Shown: in pieces, positions 12,805 to 60,335 of the stretch
How positions within the stretch are numbered: position 1 is the stretch's first letter
Layout: every line of letters starts with the position of its first letter
Source of the DNA: Serripes groenlandicus
Taxonomy: Eukaryota; Mollusca; Bivalvia; Cardiida; Cardiidae
DNA length: 64,000 nucleotides
Reading direction: 5' to 3'
Assembly: GCA_031761405.1 (NCBI GenBank)
Contig: JASEVX010000010.1
Location: forward strand, 11,535,933-11,599,932
Made by a program: the position numbers and the translations under genes
Notes under the pieces: generated by a model
The model's database searches: none
The model's input: only the letters and a program-made list of their open reading frames with translations
What the model was told of the DNA's origin: nothing

Positions 12805-12945
12805 TGGTAGTAATGGCTGCTCTCCTTCGCGCTAGGATTGCGGGTTTTTCATTTTGACGAACTGGCTGGTGTCAGAATGAATTGAAACGCCGTGATATAA
12901 CTGAACACAATGTTGAAAGCCCCTTAAAACACCAAGCAACAAAAC
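12805..12945 (+). mobile_element. SINE-B tail fragment
   Basis: Has ggtagtaatggctgctctcc, ctggctggtgtcagaatgaa and aacgccgtgatataactgaa, as in the full copy at 58000-58260. Confidence 0.6.
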
Positions 12946-13378
12946 CAAAAACAAAACAATTGTACACTTTTGACTTGATGTGTATGCTGGAAAGGGTAGA
13001 ACCTGTTTACAATATTGGTATTTTGATCAACAGGGCTTTTTTCTTTTGCTGTGTGGTTTGGAGTAATGTCGGCTTTTATTGGAATTGGACATTGCAACGC
13101 GATCAGTTCTCTTTAGTGTATTTCCTAAGTGGAGATTCTGGTAGGATTGGCTTTGTTGAAGTTAGTTGATCTAAGGTCATGTGTGTGATTTGGAGTTGTT
13201 TGTTTTAAAATAACGTAAAACAGTTTATGTTTACTTTAGAAATACAGAGCTCGAGATAAAGGGGGCATTTTTTGAAGTTCTCAAAACTTTATCTGACGTT
13301 CAAATCCTATGTTGTGGGTACTCAAGATAAATTGTCTCACTTAGTAATAAGAGCGATATTGTGGGCGGGGAAACAGTT

Positions 13379-13640
13379 CAGCCGTCCCGCGAGAAAACCA
13401 ACATTGTGGACTCTGGGTAAAGTATCGATCTTGACCAGCCTAAGCATGCCGCACAGGCTAACTCGGACAGACACCTTTTGCCTCCTGTGGATTTTCTGTT
13501 TCAGGAATCATTACTCTATATCTATATCCCCCTGAGACGGAATTAGTCGCCCCGGATGAGCCTGTGTGGATTTCGCAGGCTGATCTGGGTCCATACATTA
13601 CGCAGAGGCCGAAATGTTGTTTTTCTCTTGGAACGGCTCA
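13379..13640. mobile_element. MITE-2 copy
   Basis: Ends cagccgtcccgcgagaaaac and cttggaacggctca, with the family's agcctaagcatgccgc and tgagacggaat segments. Confidence 0.75.
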
Positions 13641-13734
13641 GTTTACTTTCATTTAGCTGGTCCTCTGGAAATAGCACTGGGCGTCATAATTGTATAATTG
13701 TAAGTCTGAGTTTACCTAACCTTACAATAAACCT

Positions 13735-13900
13735 TAACCGTACAGTCTATGTGGAACGGCAGCCAGTTCGCTTGGAAAGTGTGCTGTGTACAGTACTGGT
13801 GTGAGAAAGCTAGGAAACAGTAGGTGAACTGGTCGCCCTGATATGTCTGACAAAATTGTTGTAAACGGCGTTTGGCCACAATCAATAAATCGATCAATCA
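13735..13900 (+). mobile_element. SINE-A 3' fragment
   Basis: Has ggcagccagttcgcttggaa, actggtgtgagaaagctagg, a tail with gaactggtcgccctgatatg and cggcgtt, and a tail repeat of (aatc)n type. Confidence 0.65.
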
Positions 13901-14081
13901 ATGAGTTTACTTAAACAAGTTTGCAATCATTATCATGCTTTTTGGAAACCTAAACACTGCATTTGCAAACGGCGTAGACCACGATAAGCATGCAAATCTG
14001 TTGAGTCTAAATTTGGATCTTCAACAAGTTAACCAAGACAGAGCTAAAACCTATGTGTGCGACACTCTGTAAAAACATTGA

Positions 14082-14371
14082 GGTTTAACGCCGTTTACAA
14101 CAATTATCCAGTTATATCTCGACGGATATTTCACGTACTCATGTTTTTTCTGGCTTTCTTCCTCCAGTACTCCACGCAGTATTCTTTACAAGCAACTGGA
14201 TGCTTTTCCACATAGACTGAACCCATTAGTGGAAGACGAATGACGCTTGTCACAATTACTTTTGTCAAACGTTGCAAAAGAAAAAGGGGGGGGGGGGGCG
14301 ATCATGGGTTTGAACTCACAACCCCTGGATTAGCAGTTCGCGTCGCTACCGACTGACTTAACGGGGCTCGG
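14082..14371 (-). mobile_element. SINE-A copy, minus strand, with G10 tract
   Basis: From ggtttaacgccgtttacaac to ctaccgactgacttaacggg. It carries a homopolymer of ten or so G near 14288 just inside the head. Confidence 0.7.
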
Positions 14372-15084
14372 CTCTGCGGAGAGAGACATTAATATTACAG
14401 TTACACGTGTGGATAAAAGACCTGCATGAACATCGATGTTTGAGATCCAAATGGAAACAGCTTGACGGTGAATACAGAGTCCAATTAGACCGCGCGGATA
14501 CGTTTGATTGATCTGGTTCTACACTGACCGAAAATGCTTTGACGGTTCATTGTCACAGAGAGCCCATATGTACAAGAGATTACCAGACAACAGGCGTCTG
14601 AATTTTCATTTGTGAACATTTAAAATTAAAAATCACAAAATACTGTGCTAAGCTTTTACAAATGCTATCTTTATATGGTACTTATACACTACTAATAATG
14701 AGTTTTTGTTGGAGATACATTTGGATAAATCCACACACTACCGCGTAACTTCAAATAGTCTCTATATATGGTTCATAAACAACAACAATAATGACGCCTA
14801 TGTTTCCGTTTGTGAAATTGTGGTGGAAAAAGTGTTACAATAAGTAGCCTCTATATATGTTATTAAATAAAAAGTAAGTATTATCATAGTATATGAACGC
14901 GGCTCTGTGTCGGATTTGCCAAATTTTATGAGACAAAAACAATACCGTGATTATTATTAGTTTAAACTTAATTTTACATCGATTTCGAAACAAGCTTTTG
15001 CTTACATTAATCACGCTCGATGTCTGCTTTCTGAAGACATAGCGAGTACTCGCGCCGTTTGTGTGGAAAAGTCCTAAAGGGATT

Positions 15085-15162
15085 CGAAGACCCGCAAGAT
15101 TCGAAGCCGGAAACTTTGGTACGAGAGGTCGACACTCTGCCACTGTACCACTGTCATCCACA
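15085..15162 (-). other. tRNA-like segment of unknown status
   Basis: The minus strand reads gacagtggtacagtggcaga (A-box-like) and ccggcttcgaatcttgcg (B-box-like). No clear acceptor stem or SINE tail was seen, so it may be the head of another SINE. Confidence 0.3.
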
Positions 15163-15719
15163 CATTATTATTGAGATTTTTTCATAGTAATTTAAAACGG
15201 TCTAGTGTCGATTATTTTCCCAAATTATCTCAAATGAAAATTCAGACGCCTTTGACCAGAGCTCAGCGAGTGGTCGAATCCTATCACAGTAAACTCGCGA
15301 TAACTCGAAGTCGAGAGGTTTTAGGTCACAATACACCAAATAAATTATTTCTTTCAAATCAAACAATTCCAGTGCTTCCTATACGTATTTACAATGAATT
15401 AAAACACACTGACATATATTCAATCCATTTCGATGACGGTATACACTCATTTTTACGCAAACCATTTTTTAGGGACTAGTTGGTTCTAAATCAACATGGC
15501 AGCGGGTGTATTCGGCGTAATTTGACCACTAATACAAGTAATTCGTGTAATCCATGTGTTCGAGTGATCGTTGGAATAACGCTAAATTAATTATCAGCTT
15601 AATAATTCATTTATACTGAGGTATCTGCTATGAAAAGCAAGTAAGTGATAAAAACATACAGAGAAACATAGCGTAGCAGCCATTCTGATTGCGTGCATTA
15701 GATTTATGACAATACAACT

Positions 15720-16640
15720 ATAGAATATGTCAAAGTAGAATGCCATTAAGATTCAAAACCAATAGACACAGCTCAAATATGTCAATACAGAGTGTCATCA
15801 AGATTCAAATCGATAGACACAGCTTAAATATGTCAATACAGAATGTCATTAAGATTCAAAACCGATAGACACAGCTCAAATATGTCAAAGTAGAATGTCA
15901 TTAAGATTCAAAACCAATAGACACAGCTCAAATATGGCAATACATAATGTCATTAAGATTCAAAACCGATAAACACATCTCAAATATATCAATACAGAGT
16001 GCCATTAAGATGCAAAACCAATAGACACAGCTCAAATATGTCAATACAGAATGTCATCAAGATTCAAAATCGATAGACACAGCTCAAATATGTCAATACA
16101 GAATGCCATTGAGATTCAAAATCGATAGACACAGCTCAAATACGTCAATACAGAATGTCATTAAGATTCAAAACCAATAGACACAGCTCAAATATATCAA
16201 TACAGAATGCCATTGAGATTCAAAATCGATAGACATAGCTCAAATATGTAAATATTGAATGTCATTAAGATTCAAAACCGAAAGACACAGCTCAAATATG
16301 TCAACACAGTATGTCATTAAGTTTCAAAACCGATAGGCAAAGCTCAAATATGTCAATACAGAATGTCATTAAGATTCAAAACCGATAGACAAAGCTCAAA
16401 TATGTCAATACAGAATGTCATTAAGATTCAAAACCGATAGACACTGCTAAAATATGTCAATACAGAATGGCATTAAGATTTAAAACCGATAGACACAGCT
16501 AAAATATGTCAATACAGAATACCGTTAAGCTTCTAACCGATAAGCACTCAATACATAATGCCATTAAGATACCAAAACGATGGACACTGCTCAAATATGT
16601 CAATTGAGAATGCCATTAAGATATCAAACCGAAAGCCAGA
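15720..16640. repeat. 52-bp tandem array, about 17 copies
   Basis: The unit contains aatatgtcaatacagaatg, tcattaagattcaaaaccg and atagacacagctc. Successive gacacagctc landmarks are 51-52 bases apart. Copies at the right end are more diverged. No spacer structure. Confidence 0.9.
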
Positions 16641-16847
16641 AAGGCAATTATCTGTGGATATATAGTTTAGGTGTATGCACGTGAAACAGTATCGGAACAC
16701 ATTAACCGCGCTTATCCACGTTCAGTCCATTTGGATACTCTAACAGATTCCCGATCTTTGGAACCTTGCGACTAGCGACGATCGTTTCTGATGGCGATCA
16801 GGTGCTTTGCTGTTTGAAACCCAGTGATACAGACATATTTGAAGCCC

Positions 16848-17045
16848 CTATAGAACGTTCTTAGACAAATCAGATTTAACAAATATGGAATTTAATCGTA
16901 ATTGCAATATTTCGAATTGCGTGATTGATTGATTGTGGTTGAACATCCCGAAAAGAAAATCATTCATATCTTGGCGATTATAGAACGTTCTTAGACAAAT
17001 CAGATTTAACAAATATGGAATTGGTCGTAATTGCAATATTTCAAA
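16848..17045. repeat. Direct duplication of about 130 bp
   Basis: The block beginning tatagaacgttcttagacaa recurs about 130 bases later with a-few-base changes, each copy leading into a SINE-A tail fragment (gattgattgtggttg; gattgatttgggttt). Confidence 0.8.
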
Positions 17046-17049
17046 TTGA

Positions 17050-17290
17050 GTGACTGATTGATTTGGGTTTTACGCCGTTTTCAGAAAAGAAAATCAGTCA
17101 TATCCAGGCAATTGGTACCAGTACATGTGTTTCCTTGCTTTTCACGCACCGGTAGTCCATCCAGCAGTCTTTCCATGCAAGTGGTTACTTTTCAAATTAG
17201 ACTCTTGATGGAATACGAATGAGTCTGTCGCATTGACTTTCGTCGTAAAGAATGTCGGTTGAGAAAGGGTTCGAACGTACAACCCGACTG
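17050..17290 (-). mobile_element. SINE-A copy, minus strand
   Basis: Has ttttacgccgttttcagaaa, ccagtacatgtgtttccttg, gtagtccatccagcagtctt, ggttcgaacgtacaaccc and the head partially. Confidence 0.65.
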
Positions 17291-18029
17291 TCTGACCTGG
17301 GCTCGGCGTAGATTTCAAAACCTCCTAAGTCCAGTTTTCGTGAAACGCGGTTTATTTCAAATACATATAGATTCATATTGCCGATATCAAGTGTTTACCA
17401 ATAAAAGGTACAAGTTGACATTTATGTACAGTGTATTTGCAGATCACTCTGTTCATCTGCTCAGTCTAATCAAAATGTACACAAGGCGAGGGATTCTTCT
17501 AACACACTTTCGCAGATTTTATGGATGAACAGGCTTATATGGATCTGAACTGTTCATAAAACGATCAAACGTGTACATTTTCTCATGGATGCTGCTTCTG
17601 AAATAATACCTTTAACCAAATGAAACTGTATTTGATCCACAGATACGAAAAGCAACCTTTGTGGTTTTGGGAAATAAATTTTAATTACGATCACCGTTTG
17701 ATTTTGGTCATAACCGATCTGAAGAAGCATCCAGACTCCTATATGTACTAGTTAACGAACGGGACAGATCCTGATTAGACTGCGCAGGAAATGTATGTTA
17801 GTCTTCAGTGATCACAACATTTGGATTTCATATGACGCGGTCGTCTTTTATACAGCGCACACGAGCGACGCTCTGTGGGACACAACCGACATGCATTTCA
17901 TACCAGCCTAGATCCAGATCAGTCAGCGAGTCAATTAGATGTTAAGAAACCTCTGCAAAACAGTATCAATCTGGATCCTTTAGCATGAATACGCATTCAG
18001 GTATTTGTCCAGACGTGTACTAATTACGA

Positions 18030-18240
18030 TAACCCTTTCACTGCCGCATCATTTCACAAAGTTTATCCTTACATGCTGAAAATTGGACCAATCCAATTTT
18101 CGTCCAACAGGAAATTAGGTGAAATTTAATATCTGAGTGGCAAAGAATAAAGATTTCAGGAGAGACAGCTCGTCTTCCCCGAATATGCATTGTTTGCAAA
18201 ACACTTTGGCAGAAATGGGTCAAGGTGTTTTTATTTCGCA
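18030..18240. mobile_element. MITE-6 copy, just upstream of exon 1
   Basis: Starts taaccctttcactgccgca and contains gctgaaaattggaccaatcc, tcgtccaacagg and gagacagctcgtcttccc. The inverted form is at 28690-28886. It ends about 100 bases before the SLC6 start codon. Confidence 0.55.
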
Positions 18241-18339
18241 AAGCACCACCACTTATATGTTTAAGATCAACACAGCGATATTTCGAGCGATGTGGTAAAT
18301 TAGGAAACTTTTAAACGTTGAGTGCACACAGAGTACAAA

Positions 18340-54395
<36,056 letters not shown>

Positions 54396-55087
54396 GTGAG
54401 TACTATGATCATTATTCTGCACCTGATGTGCTTTTCTAGAAGTTTTCCGAATGCGAAACGTCGATGACAATGATAGAAAGTGTTGGCATATGAAAGAAGG
54501 ATTTCGATAAATAGGATAGATGAAAACGTTTGCGACATACGAATTACTGTTCTTCAAGAGCGGCGTCTTTGTTTCCCAAAGTTTCCGAATGCCCAATGCT
54601 GCTTGGTATAGCGATTTACGGCAATTTAGTACTGCAATATTGACCATGGCATCTCTCTATCTGTTATTGCAGCTCCGTTTTGGTCTCGCTACAAGGTGCA
54701 CTTAGTATATTCTATGAATGATAGAACAATACATTCTTGTCAGAAATAAATGCTCACCTGGGGGATATTTTTTATAAAAGGTCATCGCAACGAACCATCA
54801 TCAACCTGCGATGGTTCTACAGTATGTACAACATATCCTTCTGCCTTACTATGGTAGCTTTGTCGGCGACCTCGGTCGACGGCTTAGAAAAGCTGTCATA
54901 AAATATAAGTATACATGTATAAATCGCGTCGAAGTGTACATTTATGTAATTATTATTTAGATAGTGTTTAAATCAACAATTCTTAGCAGTGTGTATCTTT
55001 GCAAAGAGTTCATGGTCAAGTTTATAGGATCCAAGTAATACGTCGGACAAACAGACGAAAGTCGGAATATTGTAAATGTAACAGAAC

Positions 55088-55190
55088 TACGGCAGTTCTA
55101 AAGGAACACACACATTTTTATAAATTACATACGATTTTTTTTCGCACGAGATAACAAAAAAATCGTGTGTGTCCCTTTAGAGCTGCCGTA
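55088..55190. mobile_element. MITE-4 copy 3
   Basis: Arms tacggcagttctaaaggaac and gtccctttagagctgccgta around tttttttcgcacgagataac. Confidence 0.8.
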
Positions 55191-55427
55191 CATAACTGGC
55201 CATGTGAAGTATTTAATATCAGGAGCCTCGATCTGACATCGTAATAACAGTAATTATCTGACGAACGTTCGTTCAACAATTGTTTTACGTTATTACATCT
55301 CCAGACGAAATCTACTCATTACTCAAAGATGAACAATTTCGTTTATCATGCGGGTTTTTGCGTCGAATTAGTGGGGTCTATACAATAATGCATTTGGTCG
55401 AGTTTGAAATACTACTTCATCCATTTC

Positions 55428-55628
55428 TCTCATGCTACAACTTTGAAAACATTTTAGATAAATTATGAAATATCTCTTTATATGAAAGTATAATTGATAT
55501 AATGGAACACAATGTGGTAAAATGAACAATTGCTCAATATGAGCAGTTTTTCAATTTACCATGATGTTTTCAAAAGTCGTCTGCTACAGAAGCGTCAACA
55601 TGCGTCTGTTTGTGGAAAAAGAAGTTTA
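55428..55628. mobile_element. MITE-1 copy, diverged
   Basis: Centre gaacaattgctcaatatgag / cagtttttcaatt, right arm ttttcaaaagtcgtctgcta, right end tgtttgtggaaaaagaagtt. Confidence 0.55.
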
Positions 55629-55646
55629 AATATTAGCCAATCCTAA

Positions 55647-55737
55647 GGTGGCACAGAGGTGACATGTGTATGTTTTTATTTATCTCGTGCGCACGACATA
55701 AATAAAAACCTACACATGTCACCTCTGTGCCACCGTA
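55647..55737. mobile_element. MITE-4-like palindrome with different arms
   Basis: Nearly perfect 91-base palindrome: ggtggcacagaggtgacatg and its complement, around the same atctcgtgcgcacgacat core as MITE-4. Confidence 0.75.
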
Positions 55738-55935
55738 CTATCGAGATCCGTTTGTACGTCGCGTTTCCTTTTCATGAAATTGCGCAACTTTTCCCTGCCA
55801 GTGCGTGATAATGTCCAATAACTCGTGTCTAGGCTTGCATACCAACTCCACTGGTGACAGACAGCAGATCTATTTGAGTGGAACTCCAGGAAACACCGAA
55901 CCTCTGTGTATCTAAGACATCATCAATACATTGAC

Positions 55936-56163
55936 CATCTCCCTCATACAACACATCTGCTGGAGACATCTTTGAAAACATTTACTGTAGCCTAAACTAT
56001 GCAAAATACTGCAATTAACGAAACTGATTATCTAATAGAGTTAACAACATTGAGCCATAAGGAGAATTTGCTCATTATGAGCAATTTCTGCTTTTTTCGT
56101 AATGTTTTAAATAGTCGTCTTCTCAGATGCGTCACAACGCGTCTGTACCGGGGAAAGGGTTAA
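55936..56163. mobile_element. MITE-1 copy
   Basis: Left end ccatctccctcatacaacac, centre gaatttgctcattatgagca, right arm aaatagtcgtcttctcagat, right end taccggggaaagggttaa. Confidence 0.65.
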
Positions 56164-56182
56164 CAACTGTTTGTGCATATAT

Positions 56183-56406
56183 CGAGGAATTGGCGTGAAA
56201 GGGTTGCTACTAAAATTTGTATTTTTTTACCAAGGTTAATCACCTGGCCATAAAGTCTTTATAAGCGTTAAATCATCTTTTTTGATACTGCTCGATCTAA
56301 GCAATGGCACCTAAATTTGCATTGTTTACAAAGGGGTCAAAATTGCCCCTAAACCAGGGTTTTCAAAATAGGTTTTTAGTTACAACCGCTTCACGCCAAG
56401 CCCTCG
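56183..56406. mobile_element. MITE-3 copy 4
   Basis: Ends cgaggaattggcgtgaaagg and gcttcacgccaagccctcg, flanked by ATAT on both sides. About 25 bases of the central left arm are deleted. Confidence 0.85.
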
Positions 56407-56568
56407 ATATACTAGTTGCTTGAATTTAGTGGCATACTGTTCATCAGACGTTTCACGAGTGTTTCTATGACTGTTCCAAGACCAATGTAGATCTAGATTT
56501 GACTGCGCAGATGCGTAGACTGATCTACGATTGTTGCCAAAAATGGAGTTTTGTTGACCTAGAGTTCA

Positions 56569-57177
56569 GTGAATCCAGGGACGTAGATAAGAGGGATAGG
56601 CAACTCTACATGTACACCTGTTATCTGGTTAAAATATCACACATAGAAATCAAATTGTCCAAATGTTTACATTTTGTAGCAAATAAAACATTTGGCACAT
56701 AAACAAAAAAATACATATTCTGAAAGCATAACATTTCAACTAAAGTTATAGATACAATGCATAACTGGAATTTCTTTGTATTTTGAACAATGACTGTTTT
56801 AAACGACACCGGTATTGGGATTTCTGAATTATATTATTTTTTTCCAAAAATTAATAGACTGACATTTTTCATACATATAACATATTATCAAAACCTGTAG
56901 AATATTAAAATATTTTTATCTACTGCAATAGAAGAATGTTTAAACTTCCAGAATTTTTATTTTTTATTTTAATATCTTGAATAGTTTTTGAGTTTTACTT
57001 GCTACAGATGTTGGCACGGGAGATATTTTAGTATACAGTTATACTGGTTATAGGAATAGAGGATATTTAAGTTGTCGGAAATCTCATTTAATGTCATTAA
57101 TAAAATTATTTGTACCAGTGCACAATCATTACAATATCAACTTATTGTTTAAATCTTGTCTACGTCCCTGGTGAATC
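56569..57177. mobile_element. hAT-like non-autonomous element, complete
   Basis: A 7-base direct repeat GTGAATC at 56569-56575 and 57171-57177 brackets an element beginning cagggacgtagataaga and ending tcttgtctacgtccctg. CAGGG ends with a 7-8 base target duplication are typical of hAT transposons; no transposase frame is present. A truncated inverted copy is at 11400-11860. Confidence 0.72.
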
Positions 57178-57324
57178 GAACGATAACGTACACCGGAAAT
57201 GTATTTTACTGTAATAGTTAATTGTACCATGTAATGTTGGTCATTGTGGTATTCAGGGACCGTGCTTTTGAACAAACAAATTATTTCATTTATGACACAA
57301 TTAGCAGTAGACTATTGCAGAAAT

Positions 57325-57440
57325 ACCAAGACTTGGGTTTTACGACGATTTTAACATTATTTCAGTTATATCACGGGAGTTTACTTACTCAAACTTACTT
57401 ACACGGCTAGTAAATGTGCACCAACCATGACCGCCGCGAC
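57325..57440 (-). mobile_element. SINE-C fragment, minus strand
   Basis: Has tgggttttacgacgatttta, acattatttcagttatatca and accatgaccgccgcgaca. Confidence 0.45.
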
Positions 57441-57999
57441 ATAAATAGATATAACCACTCGTAAAAATAAGTAATAATGTGTATAGCAATTGAAAATATA
57501 GATCTTCATCGATCTTATTACGACACAAACCAACATCTTTTGTACGAGCCTGTTCTAAAGTAAAGGTACAAGTTGAAATTTGCAAACAGTTAATATCCAG
57601 ATCAGCCTATGTATCCACACAGTCTGTTCAAGATCTGCACTGTTTGCAAACAAAATACAATCACAAGCTTTTGGAAAGCCTCTGTCGAGTTGTCTAGATT
57701 ATGATAACGCTGAGCAGATGTACATGCTAATCCGAACGTACATTTGTTGACAAATGCAAGCTTGTACATTTTTTCCGCATGAACAAGCTCATAATAAGTA
57801 TACAGCGTGTTATTTTGCATTAAAATCTACACTGTTTGTAAATTACTTACACCAATCTGACTAAAGTACACGATCTGAACAAATGTAAGCGTTAATAGGA
57901 GATGATTTTAATGAAATTGTTACTTACACTAGCTTTTGCGAAGCTTTTGTCGAGATGTCTGATAACACTGAGCAGATAAACAGACTTAACAGAACATAC

Positions 58000-58260
58000 G
58001 CTTTTCGCAAATGCCACCGCCCCGGGTACGGGAGGTCTCGGGTTCGATCCCCGGCCGAAGGACTTTACAATACCCAAAACGTTAAACATGGTAGTAATGG
58101 CTGCTCTCCTTGACGCTCAGGGTAGCGGGGTTATCGACTGACTGTCTGGTGTCGGGAAAAATGAACCGGTATTACTGGTACATTGTAACTTACCCAGGAA
58201 ACGCCGTGATATAATTGAATACTTATTGAAAGCGGAGAAAAACACGAAACAATCAATCAA
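58000..58260 (+). mobile_element. SINE-B copy, near full
   Basis: Head with cgggaggtctcgggttcgat and ccccggccgaagg; body ggtagtaatggctgctctcc and ttgacgctcagggtagcggg; tail ctgactgtctggtgtcggga, acccaggaaacgccgtgata, and an (aatc)n end. Confidence 0.78.
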
Positions 58261-58264
58261 TTGC

Positions 58265-59590
58265 AACTGCCAACTTACACTTTCCCAACGAACGAGCTCA
58301 TACTTATCATAGAACGGGTTAGTTGGCATCGTAAGACACTTTTATCGGTAATTCATTCCGCATTGACTGAAGTGCTGACGGCCTGGGGGCTGCAGAAAGG
58401 TTGGAGAAGTAGGGAAAATGTAAAAGGAAATAATAATTGCAGCTTATGTTTATGTATTTATTGTTAAAAAGTTGAAAGATCATATCAAACATAGTAAATA
58501 TTATGAAACTGCCAATTTGAAAACAGGAGGATATCGCTCACCTAAGTGCAAGATCTCACAAGCATACACATTTAAGACATGACGAATCAAAGGAAAATTT
58601 TACTGCAGGTTTAGGTCAAATTACGCTAAATAGATCCGCGGACCCTTTGATCTACTACAGAAGTCCCTAAATAAACCTTTGTTTGTGTAGAAATGAGTGT
58701 ATACCATCACCAGTATGTATTGAATATATGACAATGAGTTTAAATGCATTGCGAATGTGTATAGGATGCACTGGAAATGATTGCTTTGATCACTTTTATG
58801 TTTTTGACCTTGTCTGAAAGTGAAAGTAGAGAATGCTAAACACCGGTTTGTCCGGGACCTTTTTTGTCGAAAATGACGGTAACCATTTTCGCCTGGTGAG
58901 TTCTTTCTTGCATAATACATGACCCCACATTTTCTTTGGATTGTTTTAAAGCTAAGAGGTAACTCTTTTCAATGATATATGGTGTTCTTTATGGGAAATG
59001 CTTAGAAAGTGTGACAATTGATGACTGAAGTTGGTCGATTTACATGGAAACAAAGAAGGAATTTATTTAGTGTATTGTGACCTTTAGGCAGAATATTTTG
59101 AAGTTTCTGTTTTATTATATTGAGAAATATGTCAATGTTAAATCAACTTCCATCAAGTAGAAATCATTCTCTAAACCATGTTCTAGACTAGGAGAAAGTG
59201 TTTGATAAATGCAAAACTCATCAAGACAATTATTCTGATAAAGATTCAAAAGGCAACCTCCAGAGTGTTATCAAGATTTTCCTTCATTTGGTTAACAAGA
59301 TTTCCCTTCCAATTGGCCTAGTGACCTAGTTTTTGACCCAATATACCAATCGGGTCGCCCGGTTGAGGGATAGGTTAACGTGTGCACGCTACCCCTACAA
59401 GTTAGTTATTGGTGCATTGGCGGCTGAACAGGAGAGTTATCGTCTCCCTCTCATGTGGGTACTGCCCTCTCCTTCTCCCTCAGTCCTCACTTCTTTTCTA
59501 GGGCATCTTGTAGTACTGTTACTCTGACACTTTTGTGATAAACTGTGTGTTAAATTGTTACCTTCTGTGAAGAGCGCGACTGGATAATCT
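58265..59590. other. Non-genic stretch with bivalve-type repeat motif
   Basis: No gene recognised. The motif gtgacctagtttttgaccca at 59320-59339 resembles a repeat common in bivalve genomes (recalled, not checked). Confidence 0.4.
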
Positions 59591-59594
59591 GATG

Positions 59595-59910
59595 AATGAT
59601 GAGATGAGCCGGCTTTTATAACCTGCGTGCCACAATGGGTGGTCGTCCAGAGGCCGGCCTGTCAACGGTCAATGTCTGCCAGATTTCCGGCCGGGATCTG
59701 AGCAGTGAATTTGGCCCGGCGCTCGTCCGATAGGTGTGATGCCCGGCCGGACATCGGCCAGGCATCAACCGATTAATGTGCGATCCGTTTGCGATGAGGT
59801 TGTAGTCCGAGGTGAAAGTAACTCGATACCCGCAAGGAGTCCCGAAGGGTTTCGGCCGAAAATGCCTAGAAATTCGCCGCAAACTACTCGCAAACCTATC
59901 GCAAGGTAAT
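59595..59910. other. GC-rich segment of unknown nature
   Basis: Much richer in G+C than its surroundings, with ccggcc clusters (cggccgggatct, gcccggccggacatcggcca). A minus-strand frame of 88 codons crosses it but resembles no family I know. Could be part of an unknown transposon. Confidence 0.35.
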
Positions 59911-60335
59911 TGTGACTGGGGTTTAAGTGATACTAGGCAGACTGTATTTTTAATTCATAAATATGCTTTTGAAAACAATATAAATCTGCAGCAGAAGACT
60001 TTTGAAAACATAAATGGTGATATCCATATCTCTATGTGCAGACACAAGGCACATCCCTGTAAGCATTTTCTTCGCCATTGATGATCTTCCGTCGGAATTC
60101 ACGAGGCCAATAGCAGAAATTCTTTCTTCGAACTCGCAACCTCTCACCACAAATGTGATCGCTATCCAACGAACTGTTTGAACATTCGGATCGCTTGACT
60201 TCCTTAATCAAGTAGTCAATGGTTGACTGGTCGGTAAGATAAGGGTGAAACACAACCCCATATGGGTCTGGCACAGGCCGTACGAGCCCTCACTAAATCC
60301 GCCACTGCATTTGTCACACGACTTTCTTTGTTTAA

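Noticed and set aside
15171..15479. 102-codon + strand frame (RAQRVVESYHSKLAIT region)
   Set aside because: No recognisable family, no splice or promoter support, and it overlaps a possible SINE head; kept as non-coding.
15720..16640. CRISPR array (also considered for 21340-23095 and 49035-50470)
   Set aside because: Units are contiguous with no unique spacers, no cas genes are present, and the host is an animal.
18322..18339. In-frame GTG upstream of the exon 1 ATG as a start
   Set aside because: The ATG at 18340 has a better context and animal genes rarely start at GTG.
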